Shown one piece after another: positions 5,951 to 7,070 of a stretch of DNA of 7,070 nucleotides. Every line of letters begins with the position of its first letter. Positions within the stretch are counted from its first letter, which is position 1. The position numbers and the translations under genes are program-made. Source of the DNA: Fidelibacterota bacterium (GTDB lineage Bacteria; Fidelibacterota; Fidelibacteria; Fidelibacterales; Fidelibacteraceae); the NCBI GenBank assembly GCA_016937825.1, contig JAFGVT010000151.1, positions 1 to 7,070 on the forward strand, given 5' to 3'. The notes below the pieces were generated by a model. That model was not told the DNA's origin, made no database searches, and worked only from the letters and a program-made list of their open reading frames with translations.

Positions 5951-6012
5951 AAGCCGCATGCCGATCCGAAACCGAACCGTTTCGGTGAGGAAGCAGAGAG
6001 GGCATACGGCTT
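5951..6012. repeat. Two-tier inverted repeat (62-nt stem-loop)
   Basis: The outer arms AAGCCGCATGCC (5951-5962) and GGCATACGGCTT (6001-6012) pair at 11 of 12 positions, with one C/A mismatch. Inside, CCGAAAC (5966-5972) and GTTTCGG (5979-5985) form a perfect 7-bp hairpin with loop CGAACC. Positions 5986-6000 stay unpaired on the 3' side. It could be a structured RNA, a terminator-like element without a T run, or a REP/MITE-type DNA palindrome. It lies about 280 nt upstream of the M18 gene. Confidence 0.7.
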
Positions 6013-6293
6013 ATTGTCGGACAGTGAGTAATTATCAGGCATTAATACTCTCCCCGTTCACCTTTCATTCTTTTCATTAATCTTTAAATCCTTCCCTTTG
6101 CGGAAAGCGTCCACTGTGAATAAATACATCTTTGTGGGATTTTGTATTCTTACTGACTTATCTTTTGCCCCGCCGGTCCCGGATGGACGCCTTTGGAGCT
6201 GACAGATCCGCAGGACAAGTGTGTGAGGTATGATTTTGGTTTTAGTTTAAAGTCGAATACCCTATATTCAAAGTTGAAAATAAGGAGTAACAC

Positions 6294-7070
6294 ATGTTAG
6301 GGAAAAAAACCGACCCGAAGGACCTTAAGAAAGCGCTTTTCATGGAGCGAAAAAATGCGTGGGACCATATTCCCGAATCGCAGCTGAAACACCTCGAAAC
6401 CTATATGAAGGACTACCGTTCTTTTCTTGATTACGCCAAGACCGAACGCGAATCGGTCGACACCGCGATCGAGATCCTGGAGAAAGCGGGATATACCGAT
6501 ATCCGTAAAACGCAAAACACGAGCAAAATATATTACAATCATTACGGCCGCGCGCTGGCGGTCTACCGCCAGGGAAAATCCGGGGTGCAGAAGGACCTGA
6601 GGATCCTGGTCGCGCACCTGGATTCGCCGCGCCTGGACCTGAAACAATACCCGCTCTACGAAGATGAAGAAATGGCTTTGCTGAAGACGCATTATTACGG
6701 CGGGATCAAAAAATACCAATGGGTCTCCCGGCCGCTCGCGCTGCACGGCGTGATCGCGTTTCCCGACGGCACGGTCGACACCCTCGTGATCGGCGAAGAC
6801 GAGGACGATCCCGTATTCACCATCGCGGACCTGCTGCCGCATCTTGCCGGAAAAGCGCAGATGGAGAAAAAGGCCAACGAGTTCATCCCGGCGGAAAAAC
6901 TGAATATTCTCTTCGGCGGCAAGCCTTTCAACGACGACAAGGAATTGAAAGACCGCGTGAAACTAAACGTTATGAACCTGCTCAACGACGCCTACGGCAT
7001 CACCGAACACGATTTTGTTTCCGCAGATCTTGAGATCGTGCCGGCGGGCCGGTCCCGCGATGTCGGACTG
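6294..7070 (+). CDS. M18-family zinc aminopeptidase, N-terminal part (cut by window end)
   Basis: The open frame runs from ATG 6294 to the last base without a stop: 259 residues of a protein that in this family is usually about 450-470 long. M18 enzymes are cytoplasmic, di-metal (zinc) aminopeptidases that assemble into large tetrahedral dodecamers and remove N-terminal residues from peptides. Family features are the N-terminal KKALFMERKNAW and the segment FLDYAKTERESVDTAIEIL (about 45-63). LVAHLDSPRLDLK follows, with metal ligand H108 and neighbouring D110, then KTHYYGGIKKYQW. The visible part ends with PAGRSRDVGL, which in relatives comes just before the region carrying the bridging metal-binding aspartate. 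The remaining metal ligands lie beyond the window. AAGGAG (6282-6287) ends 6 nt before the ATG and fixes the start. The composition is GC-rich, like the first three genes and unlike the propeller gene. It appears to be a separate transcription unit, as no gene lies within 480 bp upstream. Confidence 0.92.
   Translation, partial: MLGKKTDPKDLKKALFMERKNAWDHIPESQLKHLETYMKDYRSFLDYAKTERESVDTAIEILEKAGYTDIRKTQNTSKIYYNHYGRALAVYRQGKSGVQKDLRILVAHLDSPRLDLKQYPLYEDEEMALLKTHYYGGIKKYQWVSRPLALHGVIAFPDGTVDTLVIGEDEDDPVFTIADLLPHLAGKAQMEKKANEFIPAEKLNILFGGKPFNDDKELKDRVKLNVMNLLNDAYGITEHDFVSADLEIVPAGRSRDVGL

Larger units (their letters stand above)
5811..6293. other. Intergenic region with IS-end-like sequence and a large stem-loop
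   Basis: These 483 bp separate the propeller pseudogene from the M18 peptidase gene, and no credible gene is present on either strand. The region contains an IS256-terminus-like sequence (5839-5868), the right copy of a diverged repeat (5908-5924), a two-tier stem-loop (5951-6012) and a pyrimidine-rich stretch (about 6059-6100). A GC-rich patch lies at about 6166-6190. I found no confident promoter for the M18 gene; TATATTCA (6263-6270) is the only AT-rich -10-like element close to it. Confidence 0.6.

Noticed and set aside
6297..6842. 181-codon minus-strand frame at the right side
   Set aside because: It lies opposite the M18 aminopeptidase, whose HLD motif and start signal are clear.

Overview
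The window most likely comes from a Gram-negative bacterium of the FCB group (Bacteroidota or a related lineage), probably an environmental genome. The basis is the lipoprotein signals ending in Ser-Ser-Cys or Gly-Ser-Cys, a lipoprotein form of an S9 oligopeptidase, Asp-box propeller lipoproteins, and one promoter candidate of the Bacteroidota type. This placement is inference; no rRNA or other phylogenetic marker is present. The genetic code looks standard: the first gene ends in TGA inside a rho-independent terminator hairpin.

Layout. Positions 29-1102 (minus strand) encode a short PLP enzyme of the alpha-oxoamine synthase family (BioF/Kbl-like). A 504-bp divergent intergenic region follows. 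It holds four related palindromes with the core AACTTG-N3-CAAGTT, arranged as a nested inverted set (centres CCT, GGG, CCC, AGG), plus smaller hairpins. Positions 1607-2206 (plus) encode a three-helix membrane protein of the UPF0316 (DUF5698/DUF2179) family. Only 14 nt separate it from 2221-4320, an oligopeptidase B-like S9A serine peptidase carrying a lipoprotein signal, so these two genes probably form an operon.

The region 4321-6293 has a different character. A 461-bp gap contains a heptamer-like tandem array and GC-rich inverted repeats. Next comes an AT-rich gene (4782-5810) for a secreted seven-bladed Asp-box beta-propeller lipoprotein, interrupted by one in-frame TGA at 5655-5657. A further 483-bp gap contains a sequence resembling a solitary IS256-family terminus, a second diverged copy of a GC-rich repeat, and a 62-nt two-tier stem-loop. 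The composition and flanking repeats suggest an acquired, decaying insertion between ordinary chromosomal genes.

At the right edge, 6294-7070 is the N-terminal part of an M18-family zinc aminopeptidase that continues beyond the window. Two of the intact or partial genes are peptidases: an endopeptidase predicted to cut after basic residues in the envelope and an aminopeptidase predicted to be cytoplasmic. Both fit peptide catabolism, but nothing shows that they are co-regulated. I do not see a clear new multi-gene system. The most unusual signals are the nested palindromes between the divergent genes and the interrupted propeller gene with its repeat-rich flanks.
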